Positions 44,205 to 56,785 of a DNA stretch of 64,000 bases are shown piece by piece. Every line of letters starts with the position of its first letter. The first letter of the stretch is position 1. Origin of the DNA: Arthrobacter globiformis (GTDB lineage Bacteria; Actinomycetota; Actinomycetes; Actinomycetales; Micrococcaceae); contig NZ_QLNP01000094.1 in NCBI RefSeq assembly GCF_003261175.1, positions 32,555-96,554 of the forward strand, written 5' to 3'. Under the pieces are notes generated by a model. That model saw only the letters and a list, made by a program, of their open reading frames with translations, searched no databases and was not told where the DNA came from. Position numbers and translations under genes: made by a program.

Positions 44205-45170
44205 CTAGGGGACCAGCAGAACCTTGCCGGTGGTGCGCCGGCCTTCCAGGTCCTTGTGTGCCCGGCCGGCCTCAGCCAGCGGATAGGTGGCACCGATGCG
44301 GACCTTGAGGCTGCCGTCGGCCGCTGCGCCGAAGATTTCCGTGGAGCGCCACAGCCGTTCCTGAGGGTTGCCGAGGAAGTGCGCGAGCGACGGACGCGTC
44401 AGGGTCAGGGAGCCGCCGGCATTAAGCCGCTGCGGATCCACCGGCGGGACCGGGCCGGATGCCGCACCGAAGAGGACCAGCGAACCGCGGGTGCGCAGAC
44501 TGGCCAGGGAGCCGTCGAACGTGTCCTTCCCCACGCCGTCGTACACCACGTTCACGCCGGCACCGTGGGTCAGGTCCCGGACGGCGTCGGCAAAGCCGCC
44601 GTAGCGCAGCACCTCGTCTGCGCCGGCACCGCGGGCCAGGGACTCTTTCTCATCCGTGGACACGGTGGTGATGACGCGGGCACCGCGGGCCTTCAGCAGC
44701 TGGGTGAGCAACAGGCCCACCCCGCCGGCGCCGGCATGGACCAGCACGCTGTGTCCGGGCTCAACGCGGAACGAGGAGTTGATCAGGTAATGCGCCGTCA
44801 TGCCTTGGAGGGGGAGCGCCGCGGCGGTGTGGTCGTCCACGCCGTCCGGCACGGGCAGGGCCTTCGCGGCGTCCAGCACGGTGTATCCGGCGTAGCAGGC
44901 CGTTCCCTCGGCTGTGGCTACCCGGCTTCCCACGGTGTAGTCCTCAACGCCCTCGCCGATCTCCTCGACGACGCCGGCCGCTTCGGATCCCGGGGTAAAG
45001 GGGTAATTCACCTTGTACGTGCCGCTGCGCTGGTAGGTCTCGATGAAGTTGACGCCCGTTGCCGCTACCTTCACCAGCAGCTGGCCGGGACCGGGGACGG
45101 GGCGTTCGACCTCCGTGAAGTCCAGGACCTCAGGACCACCCGGCTGCCGGGCGACGATGGCGTGCGTCAT
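44205..45170 (-). CDS. NADPH:quinone oxidoreductase, zinc-less MDR family
   Basis: The product is a 321-residue medium-chain reductase. The N-terminal GroES-like part has ATGVNFIETYQRSGTYKV. The nucleotide-binding motif is VLVHAGAGGVGLLLTQLLKARGA, with YDGVGKDTF later, matching QorA-type quinone reductases. No zinc ligands are seen. AAAGGAG precedes ATG 45170. The gene is separated from the NRPS by a terminator and is probably unrelated to it. Confidence 0.92.
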   Translation of the reverse strand: MTHAIVARQPGGPEVLDFTEVERPVPGPGQLLVKVAATGVNFIETYQRSGTYKVNYPFTPGSEAAGVVEEIGEGVEDYTVGSRVATAEGTACYAGYTVLDAAKALPVPDGVDDHTAAALPLQGMTAHYLINSSFRVEPGHSVLVHAGAGGVGLLLTQLLKARGARVITTVSTDEKESLARGAGADEVLRYGGFADAVRDLTHGAGVNVVYDGVGKDTFDGSLASLRTRGSLVLFGAASGPVPPVDPQRLNAGGSLTLTRPSLAHFLGNPQERLWRSTEIFGAAADGSLKVRIGATYPLAEAGRAHKDLEGRRTTGKVLLVP

Positions 45171-45262
45171 GGAATTTCTCCTTTTCCGGGCCGGGACCTC
45201 CGGCACCCTTCCTCACCTCATCCTAGGGACCGGGACGGTGCAGGCGAAGTCGGGGCAGCCGG

Positions 45263-46369
45263 TCAGTAGCGCCGGGAGACCGCAGCCATGGGGCATTCGA
45301 AGCGGCGTCCCGCCGCGAGCCCCACCTCATTGAGGTACCGGACTACGATCCCGAATGACGCGGCCAGCGTGGTTTCGGTGAGGGGAATTCCCTGTGTTTC
45401 GCAGTGCTTGCGCACAATCGCTGTTGCCTTATGCAGCTGGGGCCGGGCCATGTCGGGGAAGAGGTGATGCTCCACCTGGCGGTTCAGGCCGCCGAGCAGG
45501 ATATCCATGTACCGGCCGCCGGAAATGTTGCGCGATGTCAGCACCTGGCGGCTGAGGAAGTCAACACGGCTGTCCGCCGGAAGGACCGGCATGCCCTTGT
45601 GGTTGGGTGCAAAAGATGCACCCATGTAGAAGCCGAAAACAGCGAGCTGCACGCCGATGAAGGCGGCAGCCATGCCCAGCGGCAGAAATGTAAACGCCAG
45701 CACAGGAAGGATGCTGAGACGGGCCAGCAGTATCGGCAGTTCCACCCAGCGGTGGGTGACCTTGGCGCGCCGGAAGATGAAGCGCACCGAATCTATCTGC
45801 AGGCCGAGGCCCACAAGGAACAGCAGGGGGAAGAACAGCCAGCCTTGCTTGCGCGTGAGGAAGGCCAGCCAGCCCTGCCGTTCGGCCGCGGCTTCAGCGT
45901 GGAAAACAATGGCGCCGGGCGCGATGTCAGGGTCCTTGGCTATGACGTTCGGGTGGTTGTGGTGGGCCCCGTGTTTCTGTTCCCACCACGAGTAGCTGAT
46001 GCCGGCAACGGATGTGGCCAGGAGCCGCGCGGACCATTCATTGGCACGCCGGGAGGCGAAGATCTGGCGGTGACCTGCCTCGTGGGCCAGGAAGCTCAGC
46101 TGCGTGCAGATGATGCCGAGTGCTGCGGCGATAAGGAGCTGGAACCAGCTCTGGCCGATCAGCGCGAAACCGAACCAAGCCGCTGCCATGAGGACTGCCA
46201 GCACGGAGAAGACGGTGATGTAGAAGCCCTGTTGCCGCTGCAGGAGTCCGGCCGCCCGCACGGACTTGAGCAGGTCGGAGTAACTCTGCGTGACAGGGTT
46301 AGCCTTGTGTAGCGTGGGCGCTTGGAGAATACGGGGCTGGGGGCGCCCGGGAGTGATAGTGGGGGCCAT
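45263..46369 (-). CDS. Membrane fatty acid desaturase
   Basis: The product is a 368-residue di-iron desaturase with the three histidine boxes LAHEAGHRQ, HGAHHNHPN and QVEHHLFPDM. Two pairs of membrane helices lie between them. Spacing of the boxes matches the acyl-lipid/linoleoyl-CoA desaturase group. It would place a double bond in membrane acyl chains. Electron donor and regiospecificity cannot be read from the sequence. It is divergent from argC. The Shine-Dalgarno sequence is poor. Confidence 0.92.
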   Translation of the reverse strand: MAPTITPGRPQPRILQAPTLHKANPVTQSYSDLLKSVRAAGLLQRQQGFYITVFSVLAVLMAAAWFGFALIGQSWFQLLIAAALGIICTQLSFLAHEAGHRQIFASRRANEWSARLLATSVAGISYSWWEQKHGAHHNHPNVIAKDPDIAPGAIVFHAEAAAERQGWLAFLTRKQGWLFFPLLFLVGLGLQIDSVRFIFRRAKVTHRWVELPILLARLSILPVLAFTFLPLGMAAAFIGVQLAVFGFYMGASFAPNHKGMPVLPADSRVDFLSRQVLTSRNISGGRYMDILLGGLNRQVEHHLFPDMARPQLHKATAIVRKHCETQGIPLTETTLAASFGIVVRYLNEVGLAAGRRFECPMAAVSRRY

Positions 46370-46448
46370 GTAGTGCGTGCCTCGTAACGATAGCGGGCAA
46401 CGCTGCGGCCGACATTCGGCGCGCACGGTCTGGATCACCCTCTGGCAA

Positions 46449-46546
46449 GCATACTCTGGCTGGGGGCCGCGCCTTCCCGACAAGGCGCGGACCATCCATG
46501 CATAAATATCGGGACCTATGCATACTCTTGCTGTATAGTCGTTCAC
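46449..46546 (+). promoter_or_regulatory. argC promoter with repeated ATGCAT-type operator elements
   Basis: TATAGT (46534-46539) ends seven bases before the argC ATG, giving a leaderless transcript. A direct repeat GCATACTCTKGCTG (K = G or T) occurs at 46449-46462 and 46520-46533, directly abutting the -10 in the second case. Two ATGCAT hexamers (46498-46503 and 46518-46523), 20 bases apart, sit over the -35 region. This is where an ArgR operator would be expected, and argR is a member of this operon. Confidence 0.6.
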
Positions 46547-47578
46547 ATGACTATTTCTGTTGCCGTTTCCGGGGCCAGCGGCTACGCCGGCGGCGAAGTC
46601 CTCCGCCTCCTGGCCGGCCATCCGGACGTCACCGTCGGCGCCATCACGGCACACAGCAACGCCGGTTCCAGACTAGGCGAACTGCAGCCGCATCTCCATG
46701 GCCTGGCCAGCAGGATTCTCGAGGACACCAGCGTGGAGAACCTGTCGGGGCACGACGTCGTGTTCCTGGCCCTCCCGCACGGGGCGTCCGCAGAGATCGC
46801 GGCCAAGCTCCCCGAAGGAACGGTGGTGATCGACGCCGGCGCGGACCACCGCCTGGAGTCCGCCACCGCGTGGGAAAAGTTTTACGGCTCGGACCACGCC
46901 GGAACGTGGCCCTACGGCCTGCCTGAACTGCCGGGCCAGCGCGAGAAACTCAAGGGCGCCAACCGGATCGCCGTTCCGGGCTGCTATCCGACGTCGGCGC
47001 TGCTCGCCCTCACCCCCGGCTTCGCCGGCGGCCTGCTCGAAGGGAATGACGTCGTCATCGTCGCCGCCTCCGGCACCTCCGGCGCAGGTAAGGCAGCCAA
47101 GGTGAACCTCATCGGCGCCGAGGTCATGGGCTCCATGAGCCCCTATGGCGTGGGCGGCGGCCACCGGCACACGCCGGAAATCGAGCAGGGCCTGTCCAAC
47201 GCTTCCGGCGAGCCGGTGACGGTTTCCTTCACGCCCACCCTGGCCCCCATGAGCCGCGGCATCCTCACCACAGCCACCGCACGGGTCAAGCCCGGCGTCG
47301 GCGCCGAGGAACTGCGCCGTGCCTGGGCGGAGGCGTACGACGACGAACCGTTCGTCCACCTGCTGCCTGAGGGCCAGTGGCCCACCACCAAGTCCGTGCA
47401 GGGCTCCAACCACGCTGCCATGCAGCTGGCCTACGACCAGCACGTCGGACGCGTCATTGTCACGTGCGCCATCGACAACCTGACCAAAGGCACCGCCGGT
47501 GGAGCGGTGCAGTCCATGAACATTGCCCTTGGCCTGCCGGAGACCGCCGGGCTCAACCTGCAGGGAGTTGCCCCGTGA
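46547..47578 (+). CDS. argC: N-acetyl-gamma-glutamyl-phosphate reductase
   Basis: The product is a 343-residue NADPH-dependent reductase. The nucleotide-binding [20 protein letters not shown] is at the N-terminus, the catalytic Cys is in [13 protein letters not shown] (about 145), and [14 protein letters not shown] is the later family motif. It is the first gene of argCJBDF-R-GH, and the leaderless promoter lies immediately before it. It overlaps argJ by GTGA. Confidence 0.97.
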   Translation: MTISVAVSGASGYAGGEVLRLLAGHPDVTVGAITAHSNAGSRLGELQPHLHGLASRILEDTSVENLSGHDVVFLALPHGASAEIAAKLPEGTVVIDAGADHRLESATAWEKFYGSDHAGTWPYGLPELPGQREKLKGANRIAVPGCYPTSALLALTPGFAGGLLEGNDVVIVAASGTSGAGKAAKVNLIGAEVMGSMSPYGVGGGHRHTPEIEQGLSNASGEPVTVSFTPTLAPMSRGILTTATARVKPGVGAEELRRAWAEAYDDEPFVHLLPEGQWPTTKSVQGSNHAAMQLAYDQHVGRVIVTCAIDNLTKGTAGGAVQSMNIALGLPETAGLNLQGVAP

Positions 47579-48741
47579 CCGTCACCGCCCCCAAGGGATT
47601 CCGCGCCGCCGGCGTCACTGCCGGACTCAAGGCCTCGGGAAACCCTGACCTCGCCCTCGTGGTCAACGACGGACCGTCCAAGGCAGCAGCCGCCGTCTTC
47701 ACCTCCAACCGGGTGGCCGCGGCCCCCGTCCACTGGTCCCGACAGGTGGTCTCGGACGGCCGCGTCGACGCCGTGATCCTCAACTCCGGCGGCGCGAACG
47801 CCTGCACCGGCCCGCAGGGATTCCAGAACACGCACACGACGGCGGAGAAAACCGCCGAAGCCCTGGGCCTTTCCGCCACCGACGTCCTTGTCTGTTCTAC
47901 CGGCCTGATCGGCGAGCAGCTGCCCATGGACAAGATCGTCCCGGGCATCGACGCCGCGGCGGCCGCCCTCAGCACCGACGGCGGACCCGACGCCGCCACG
48001 GCCATCATGACCACCGACTCGGTGTCCAAGCAGGCAGTCTTTACGGGGGCGGATGCCGACGGAAATGAGTTCACCATCGGCGGGATCGCCAAGGGTGCCG
48101 GCATGCTGGCGCCCGGGCTGGCCACCATGCTGGTGGTGCTCACCACGGATGCCGACGTCCAACCGGAAATGCTCGACCTCGTCCTCCGCGACGCCACGCG
48201 CGTCACTTTCGACCGTGCCGACTCCGACGGCTGCATGTCCACCAACGACACCGTGGTGCTGATGGCATCCGGCGCTTCCAAGGCCGTTCCGTCCGCGGAA
48301 ACCTTCGGCGAGGGCCTCACCCAGGTCTGCGCCGAGCTGGCCCGCAAGCTGATCGGCGACGCCGAGGGTGCCAGCCACGACATCGCGATCCGGACATTCA
48401 ACGCCGCCACCGAGCGCGACGCCGAAACCGTCAGCCGCGCCGTGGCCCGCTCCAACCTCTTCAAGGCCGCCATCTTCGGCAAGGACCCCAACTGGGGCCG
48501 CGTGCTCTCCGCCGTGGGCACCACCGACGCCGCATTCGAAGCTGACCAGCTCAACGTGTCCATGAACGGCATCCAGATCTGCCAGAACGGCGGCATCGGC
48601 CAGGACCGCAAGCTCGTGGACCTGGAGCCGCGCGAGGTCCTCGTGGAGATCGACCTGCAGTCCGGCGGGGCGGAAGCCACCATCTGGACCAACGACCTCA
48701 CGCACGACTACGTCCACGAGAACAGCGCCTACTCAAGCTAG
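47575..48741 (+). CDS. argJ: Bifunctional glutamate N-acetyltransferase / ornithine acetyltransferase
   Basis: The product is a 388-residue Ntn-type enzyme that self-cleaves before the Thr in [13 protein letters not shown] (about residue 183). It recycles acetyl from acetylornithine to glutamate. [10 protein letters not shown] precedes the cleavage site, and [13 protein letters not shown] is a C-terminal motif. GTG 47575 overlaps argC. Having the full ornithine-transacetylation motif suggests the cyclic pathway. Confidence 0.96.
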   Translation: MTVTAPKGFRAAGVTAGLKASGNPDLALVVNDGPSKAAAAVFTSNRVAAAPVHWSRQVVSDGRVDAVILNSGGANACTGPQGFQNTHTTAEKTAEALGLSATDVLVCSTGLIGEQLPMDKIVPGIDAAAAALSTDGGPDAATAIMTTDSVSKQAVFTGADADGNEFTIGGIAKGAGMLAPGLATMLVVLTTDADVQPEMLDLVLRDATRVTFDRADSDGCMSTNDTVVLMASGASKAVPSAETFGEGLTQVCAELARKLIGDAEGASHDIAIRTFNAATERDAETVSRAVARSNLFKAAIFGKDPNWGRVLSAVGTTDAAFEADQLNVSMNGIQICQNGGIGQDRKLVDLEPREVLVEIDLQSGGAEATIWTNDLTHDYVHENSAYSS

Positions 48742-48790
48742 GCCCGCCTACTCAAGCCCGATCCGCCGGCAACCCTGGAGAACCAGCCGC

Positions 48791-49750
48791 ATGAACACCC
48801 AGACCCGCGAGTCAACGTCCATGAGTGACGCCCAAGACAAGGCCGGAACGCTCATCGAAGCCCTGCCGTGGATCCAGCGCTTCGCCGGAACCACCATGGT
48901 GATCAAGTACGGCGGGAACGCCATGGTCAACGACGAGCTGCGCCGCGCCTTCGCTGAGGACGTCGTGTTCCTCCACCACGTCGGCATCCACCCCGTCGTG
49001 GTGCACGGCGGCGGCCCGCAGATCAACTCGATGCTGGGCCGGCTCGGCATCGAGTCGGAGTTCAAGGGCGGCCTGCGCGTGACCACGCCCGAGGCCATGG
49101 ACGTGGTGCGCATGGTCCTGACCGGCCAGGTTGGCCGCGAACTGGTGGGCCTGATCAACTCACACGGGCCCTACGCCGTCGGCATGTCCGGTGAAGACGG
49201 CGGCCTGCTGCGCGCCGTCCGCACCGGAACCGTCGTTGACGGCGAGGAGGTGGACCTCGGGCTCGTGGGCGAGGTGGTGGGAGTGGACCCCGCCGGTATC
49301 GTGGACATTCTCGACGCCGGCCGGATCCCCGTGATCTCCACCGTCGCCCCGGAGATTACCGACGCCGGCGAAGGCGTGGCGGGCACCGCGCGCTTCCAGC
49401 CCACCGGCCAGGTCCTGAACGTCAACGCGGACACCGCCGCGGCAGCCGTGGCCTCCGCCCTGGGCGCTTCCAAGCTCGTCATCCTGACCGACGTCGAAGG
49501 CCTCTACGCCAACTGGCCGGACAAGTCCTCGCTGATTTCGTCCCTGACGGCATCCGAGCTGCGGGACATGCTGCCCAGCCTCGAATCAGGCATGATCCCC
49601 AAGATGGCCGCCTGCCTCAAAGCGGTTGACGAGGGCGTGGAGCGGGCGCACATCGTGGACGGCCGGCTGCCCCACTCAATGCTGCTAGAAACATTTACGA
49701 CGGCGGGAATCGGCACCCAGGTGGTCCCGGACGAGGAGACGAACGCATGA
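48791..49750 (+). CDS. argB: Acetylglutamate kinase
   Basis: The product is a 319-residue amino-acid kinase with [24 protein letters not shown] and the nucleotide loop [11 protein letters not shown]. An N-terminal extension of about 25 residues forms the helix seen in arginine-inhibited hexameric NAGKs, so feedback control by arginine is likely. GGAG is ten bases before ATG 48791; an internal ATG at 48821 is less likely. It overlaps argD by ATGA. Confidence 0.96.
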   Translation: MNTQTRESTSMSDAQDKAGTLIEALPWIQRFAGTTMVIKYGGNAMVNDELRRAFAEDVVFLHHVGIHPVVVHGGGPQINSMLGRLGIESEFKGGLRVTTPEAMDVVRMVLTGQVGRELVGLINSHGPYAVGMSGEDGGLLRAVRTGTVVDGEEVDLGLVGEVVGVDPAGIVDILDAGRIPVISTVAPEITDAGEGVAGTARFQPTGQVLNVNADTAAAAVASALGASKLVILTDVEGLYANWPDKSSLISSLTASELRDMLPSLESGMIPKMAACLKAVDEGVERAHIVDGRLPHSMLLETFTTAGIGTQVVPDEETNA

Positions 49751-51093
49751 GCAACTTTGAACAATCCGCAGTCGTTGAGCAATCCCCGGTGGTCGAAGGG
49801 CCCACGGCAGCAGGGGTCCCCGTCCGAGCGGGCGAGGAAGGGGAGCTGCTGGGGATTGTCGAAACCAAAGGCCACACAACCGGCTCCGAGTGGCTGGCGC
49901 GCTACTCGTCGTCGCTCATGGGTGTATTCGGCACGCCCCAGCGGGTGCTCGTCCGCGGCGCGGGCTGCCTCGTCTGGGACGCCGACGGCAAGGAATACCT
50001 GGACCTCCTGGGCGGCATCGCCGTCAACGCGCTGGGCCACGCCCACCCGTTCGTGACCTCGGTGATCTCCAGCCAGCTGGCCACCCTGGGGCATGTCTCC
50101 AACTTCTTCACCAGCCCCACCCAGATCGCCCTCGCTGAGAAGCTGCTTGAAATCAGTGCGGCGCCGGCCGGGTCCAAGGTGTTCTTCTCCAACTCCGGCA
50201 CGGAGGCCAATGAGGCCGCGTTCAAGCTGGCCCGCCGGAACTCCGGTTCTCCCGCAGGGGAGGCCGGCGGCAAGCCCCGCACCCGGATCATCGCGCTTGA
50301 GGGCGCATTCCACGGCCGGACCATGGGGGCACTGGCGCTCACTGCGAAGGAGGCCTACCGTGCGCCGTTCGAGCCGATGCCCGGCGGCGTTGAGCACATT
50401 CCGTTCGGGGACATCGAAGCGCTGCGCAACGCCGTCGACGACACCGTGGCAGCCGTCTTCCTGGAGCCCATCCAGGGCGAGGCCGGCGTCCGGCCCCTGC
50501 CGGCCGGTTACTTGAAGGCGGCCCGCGAGGTCACCGCCGAGGCCGGCGCCCTGCTGATCCTGGACGAGGTGCAGACCGGCATCGCCCGCACGGGCAAGTG
50601 GCTGGCCAGCGAGGACGCCGGGATCGTGCCGGACGCCATCACCCTCGCCAAGGGCCTCGGCGGCGGTTTCCCGATCGGCGCGCTGATCACGTTCGGCGAG
50701 AAGACGTCGTCACTGCTGTCCGCGGGACAGCACGGCACCACGTTCGGCGGAAACCCGGTGGCAACCGCTGCGGCGCTGGCCACCCTGCACGCCATCGAAA
50801 GCCAGCACGTGCTGGACAACGTCCGCACCGTGGGTGAGTATGTCCGGCAGGCGCTGGCCGCCGTCGAGGCTGTCACAGAGGTGCGTGGCGAGGGCCTGCT
50901 GATCGGCTTCGATTTGGACGCCGACGTCGCCCCCGCCGCCGTGACCGCGGCGCTGGACGCCGGCTTCATCATCAACAGCCCCGGCCCGCGCACCATCCGC
51001 CTGGCGCCGCCGCTCATCCTGACCACAGAGCAGGCGGACCGTTTCCTGGCCGCCCTTCCGGCCATCCTGCAAACCGCAAAGGACGCACAGTGA
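49747..51093 (+). CDS. argD: Acetylornithine aminotransferase
   Basis: The product is a 448-residue class III PLP aminotransferase. PLP-Lys is in [14 protein letters not shown] (about 301). The cofactor region [16 protein letters not shown] and the [12 protein letters not shown] motif are present. A Val/Glu-rich leader of about 45 residues precedes the fold, longer than E. coli ArgD. It is joined to argB and argF by 4-base overlaps. Confidence 0.95.
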   Translation: MSNFEQSAVVEQSPVVEGPTAAGVPVRAGEEGELLGIVETKGHTTGSEWLARYSSSLMGVFGTPQRVLVRGAGCLVWDADGKEYLDLLGGIAVNALGHAHPFVTSVISSQLATLGHVSNFFTSPTQIALAEKLLEISAAPAGSKVFFSNSGTEANEAAFKLARRNSGSPAGEAGGKPRTRIIALEGAFHGRTMGALALTAKEAYRAPFEPMPGGVEHIPFGDIEALRNAVDDTVAAVFLEPIQGEAGVRPLPAGYLKAAREVTAEAGALLILDEVQTGIARTGKWLASEDAGIVPDAITLAKGLGGGFPIGALITFGEKTSSLLSAGQHGTTFGGNPVATAAALATLHAIESQHVLDNVRTVGEYVRQALAAVEAVTEVRGEGLLIGFDLDADVAPAAVTAALDAGFIINSPGPRTIRLAPPLILTTEQADRFLAALPAILQTAKDAQ

Positions 51094-52091
51094 CTTCCAC
51101 CATCCGCCATTTCCTGAAGGACACGGACCTCAGCCCTGCCGAGCAGGCGGAAGTCCTGGAACTTGCGGGCCGCATGAAGGCGGCGCCGTACAGCGTCCAG
51201 CCCTTCGCCGCCGAAGGCAGCGGGCGCAAGACCGTGGCTGTCATCTTCGACAAGACCTCCACCCGGACCCGGGTCTCCTTCGCCACCGGCGTGGCGGACA
51301 TGGGCGGCAACGCCCTGATCATCAACCCCGGTGAGGCGCAGATCGGCCACAAGGAATCCGTCGAGGACACGGCCAAGGTGCTCGAGCGCATGGTTTCCAC
51401 CATCGTGTGGCGGACCGGCGCGCACTCAGGCCTCGTTGCCATGGCTGAAAATTCCAGGGTTCCGGTCATCAACGCGCTGTGCGACGACTACCACCCCTGC
51501 CAGCTGCTGGCCGACCTCCTGACCGTCAAGGAGCACAAGGGCGAACTCAAGGGCCTCACCATGGCCTACCTCGGTGACGCCGCCAACAACATGGCCAACT
51601 CCTACCTGCTGGCCGGCGTAACGGCAGGCATGCACGTCCGCATCGCCGGTCCCGAGGGCTACCTGCCCGCGGCCGGCATCGTGGCCGCCGCCGAAGAACG
51701 TGCCGCCGAGACCGGCGGATCCGTCCTCATCACGACGGACGCGGCCGAGGCACTCAAGGGAGCCGACGTCGTCGCCACCGACACCTGGGTTTCCATGGGC
51801 CAGGAAGCGGAGAAGGAAGCACGGATGAAGCTGTTCCGTGAATACTCCGTGGATGAGGCCGCGCTGGCGCAGGCCGCCGCTGACGCCGTCGTGCTGCACT
51901 GCCTTCCCGCCTACCGCGGCTACGAAATCTCGGCCGGCGTGATTGACGGCCCGCAGTCCATCGTGTGGGACGAGGCAGAGAACCGGCTGCACGCGCAGAA
52001 GGGACTCATGGCCTGGCTCATGCACCGGTCCGGGCTGGCGTTCGTCGACGGTCTTTCTCCCGTTGAGGGCACCGGGGAGAGCACGTTCTAG
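51090..52091 (+). CDS. argF: Ornithine carbamoyltransferase
   Basis: The product is a 333-residue carbamoyltransferase. The carbamoyl-phosphate loop [12 protein letters not shown] is at about 52-63, with WRTGAHSG, the ornithine motif [10 protein letters not shown] and catalytic HCLPAYRG (about 270). It is coupled to argD by GTGA. argR starts on the last base of its stop codon. Confidence 0.96.
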   Translation: MTSTIRHFLKDTDLSPAEQAEVLELAGRMKAAPYSVQPFAAEGSGRKTVAVIFDKTSTRTRVSFATGVADMGGNALIINPGEAQIGHKESVEDTAKVLERMVSTIVWRTGAHSGLVAMAENSRVPVINALCDDYHPCQLLADLLTVKEHKGELKGLTMAYLGDAANNMANSYLLAGVTAGMHVRIAGPEGYLPAAGIVAAAEERAAETGGSVLITTDAAEALKGADVVATDTWVSMGQEAEKEARMKLFREYSVDEAALAQAAADAVVLHCLPAYRGYEISAGVIDGPQSIVWDEAENRLHAQKGLMAWLMHRSGLAFVDGLSPVEGTGESTF

Positions 52092-52627
52092 TGTCCACCA
52101 ACCCGGCGGCCCCGGGCGCGAGCCCGGCCACCAAAACCGCCCGCCAGGCGCGGATCACCGCGATCCTGACCGGCGAATCGGTGCGTTCGCAGGCGGAGCT
52201 TGCGGCGCTGCTCGCCGACGACGGCGTGCAGGTCACCCAGGCCACGCTGTCGCGTGACCTCGTGGAGCTTGGTGCTGTCCGCGTCCGCGGCAAGGAAGGC
52301 GTGCTGGTGTACGCCGTCCCCGGTGAAGGCGGGGAGCGGGCGGCCAAGAGCGGCGTCAGCCAGGAAATCCTCGATGCCAGGCTGGCGCGGCTGTGCGGCG
52401 AACTGCTGGTCACGGCGGAGGCCTCGGCCAACATCGCTGTGCTCCGGACGCCGCCGGGCGCGGCGAACTTCCTCGCCCTCGCCATCGACCATTCCGTGAT
52501 GCCCTCGATCCTGGGCACCATCGCCGGGGACGACACGGTGCTGCTCGTCGCCCGGGACCCGCTGGGCGGACCGGGGCTGGCTGCGCGGTTCCTGCAGCTC
52601 GCCGAGGAAGCCGGCACAGGCCAATAG
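52091..52627 (+). CDS. argR: Arginine repressor ArgR
   Basis: The product is a 178-residue regulator. The N-terminal winged helix is [20 protein letters not shown] followed by [20 protein letters not shown]. The C-terminal hexamerisation/arginine-binding part has [20 protein letters not shown] and [17 protein letters not shown] 52091 shares a base with the argF stop. Placement inside the operon it controls gives negative feedback; the likely operator is in front of argC. Confidence 0.95.
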   Translation: MSTNPAAPGASPATKTARQARITAILTGESVRSQAELAALLADDGVQVTQATLSRDLVELGAVRVRGKEGVLVYAVPGEGGERAAKSGVSQEILDARLARLCGELLVTAEASANIAVLRTPPGAANFLALAIDHSVMPSILGTIAGDDTVLLVARDPLGGPGLAARFLQLAEEAGTGQ

Positions 52628-52714
52628 CGTCCGGGCCAGTAGCTTCCGGTCACTTTCTTCCACACCCAATAGACACAAACAAACGAAACAAGAAACAACA
52701 AAGGAGCATATTCC

Positions 52715-55362
<2,648 letters not shown>

Positions 55363-55374
55363 ATTCCACTCACG

Positions 55375-55431
55375 CGAAGTGGCACATAACGGCAATGTTC
55401 TTCAGAAACACTGCCGTTAAGTGCCACTTCG
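55375..55431 (+). terminator. Long hairpin after argH (terminator or REP-like element)
   Basis: CGAAGTGGCAC, A, TAACGGCA (55375-55394) pairs with TGCCGTTA, A, GTGCCACTTCG (55412-55431). This gives a 19-bp stem with one A-A mismatch and a 17-base loop. It is less GC-rich than its surroundings and has no T run. It may end the arg operon. Its length and symmetry also suggest a dispersed palindromic repeat. Confidence 0.6.
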
Positions 55432-55471
55432 CTGGCGTTAAGGGGGATTAACTGTCGGCTACGATTGCGGC

Positions 55472-56236
55472 ATGACCGCGATCACACCCGACGCTTTGCT
55501 CGCCGAACTCCACAAGGCGGCCGACGTCGTCTCCTCCCTGGCAGCCAAACTCACCGAAACTGATGTCCCGGCTCCCTCGGCCCTCCCGGGCTGGACCCGC
55601 GGGCACATCCTCGCGCACATAACGGGCATCTCCAACGCGATGGCGCGGCAGCTCGAATACGCCGCGCGTGGCGAAACGGTGGAACTGTACGACGGCGGCT
55701 ATGAGGGCCGCACGAAGGCCATTGAAATGGGCGCCGGGCACGCCCTGGCCCAGCACCGTGCGGACCTGGACGCAGCGCTGGAGCGGGCGCTGCGCGCCTT
55801 CGACTCGCTCGATGCGGATGCCGGGGACGCTGATGCGGCTGGCGCGACGGGCTGGCGTGCGCCCATTTCCTACCGCGGGGGAGCGGTGCTGGACGGTGGC
55901 CTGGCGCTGTGGCGCGAGCTCGTGATCCACGCCTCCGACCTCAACACCGGCCGCGGACCGGAAACGTGGAGCAGGCCGTTCTGCGAGCACCTGTTCACCT
56001 TCCTGGCCGCACGCGTGCCGGAGGAGCAGAGGCTGGTGCTGCAGCCGCTTGGCTTGCCTCCGGTGACGATCGGGACCGGCCGCCGCTCCACGGTCATCAG
56101 TGGCATGCTCACCGATGTCGCCGCGTGGCTCGCCGGCCGGGAGCCGTCGTTGGGCAGCCTGCGCGCTTCAGCCGCGGCCGACGGCGTGGACCTGCCGGAG
56201 CTGCTGCCTTGGCCATCCGGGGTTCCGGCGAAATAG
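55472..56236 (+). CDS. Maleylpyruvate isomerase-type mycothiol-dependent enzyme (MDMPI family)
   Basis: The product is a 254-residue DinB-like four-helix protein. The N-terminal LPGWTRGHILAHITGISNAM carries one His of the metal site. LALWRELVIHASDLNTG supplies further ligands, and a C-terminal MDMPI_C-like part has DVAAWLAGREP. The family uses mycothiol; a true maleylpyruvate substrate is not implied. The ATG follows TACGAT (55460-55465) by six bases, so it is leaderless. It is convergent with ogt. Confidence 0.85.
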   Translation: MTAITPDALLAELHKAADVVSSLAAKLTETDVPAPSALPGWTRGHILAHITGISNAMARQLEYAARGETVELYDGGYEGRTKAIEMGAGHALAQHRADLDAALERALRAFDSLDADAGDADAAGATGWRAPISYRGGAVLDGGLALWRELVIHASDLNTGRGPETWSRPFCEHLFTFLAARVPEEQRLVLQPLGLPPVTIGTGRRSTVISGMLTDVAAWLAGREPSLGSLRASAAADGVDLPELLPWPSGVPAK

Positions 56237-56275
56237 CGACCAGTCCAAGGCGCAGCAGCGAGCCGGCCAGCTGGT

Positions 56276-56785
56276 TCAGCCCGCGGCGAGTCCCTGCTTT
56301 TCGCGGGCCAGCAGGCTTTCCTTGATCCGCAGCCCCCAGCGGAAGCCGCCCATTGTGCCGTCCGTGCGGACCACCCGGTGGCACGGTACGAACAGCGCAG
56401 CGGCGTTGAAGGCGCAGGCGCTGGCGGCGGCGCGGACTGCCTTGGCATTGCCGGACAGCTCAGCGTATTCCGTGTAGGTGACCGGCGCCCCCGGGCTGAC
56501 GGTGCGGAGCACGTCCCACGCGTGGGCGCGGAACGGGCCCGATTTCTGCAGGACGGGCACGTTCATGGCAGGAGCCGGGTCGCCCGCGTAAAAAGCCTCC
56601 ACAGCCGCGGAAATCGGGCCGAGATGCTCCACGGCCTCGTAGGCGTCCGGCAACAGCTGCGGATGGATCTGGCCCGTCAGGTCCTGTGGGTCGGCCGTCC
56701 AGCCCGAGGCGAGCACCACGCCGTCGCGGGCGATGATGGTGAACGGCCCGTCCGGCGTTGTCATGGTGAGCAGCTGGGCTTTCAT
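56276..56785 (-). CDS. ogt: Methylated-DNA-[protein]-cysteine S-methyltransferase
   Basis: The product is a 169-residue O6-alkylguanine-DNA alkyltransferase. The acceptor Cys is in [12 protein letters not shown] (about 138), with the recognition helix around [12 protein letters not shown] and the Asn hinge. It repairs O6-methylguanine and is consumed in the process. The start overlaps the upstream adaA-alkA gene by ATGA, so they form an operon like Rv1317c-Rv1316c. Confidence 0.95.
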   Translation of the reverse strand: MKAQLLTMTTPDGPFTIIARDGVVLASGWTADPQDLTGQIHPQLLPDAYEAVEHLGPISAAVEAFYAGDPAPAMNVPVLQKSGPFRAHAWDVLRTVSPGAPVTYTEYAELSGNAKAVRAAASACAFNAAALFVPCHRVVRTDGTMGGFRWGLRIKESLLAREKQGLAAG

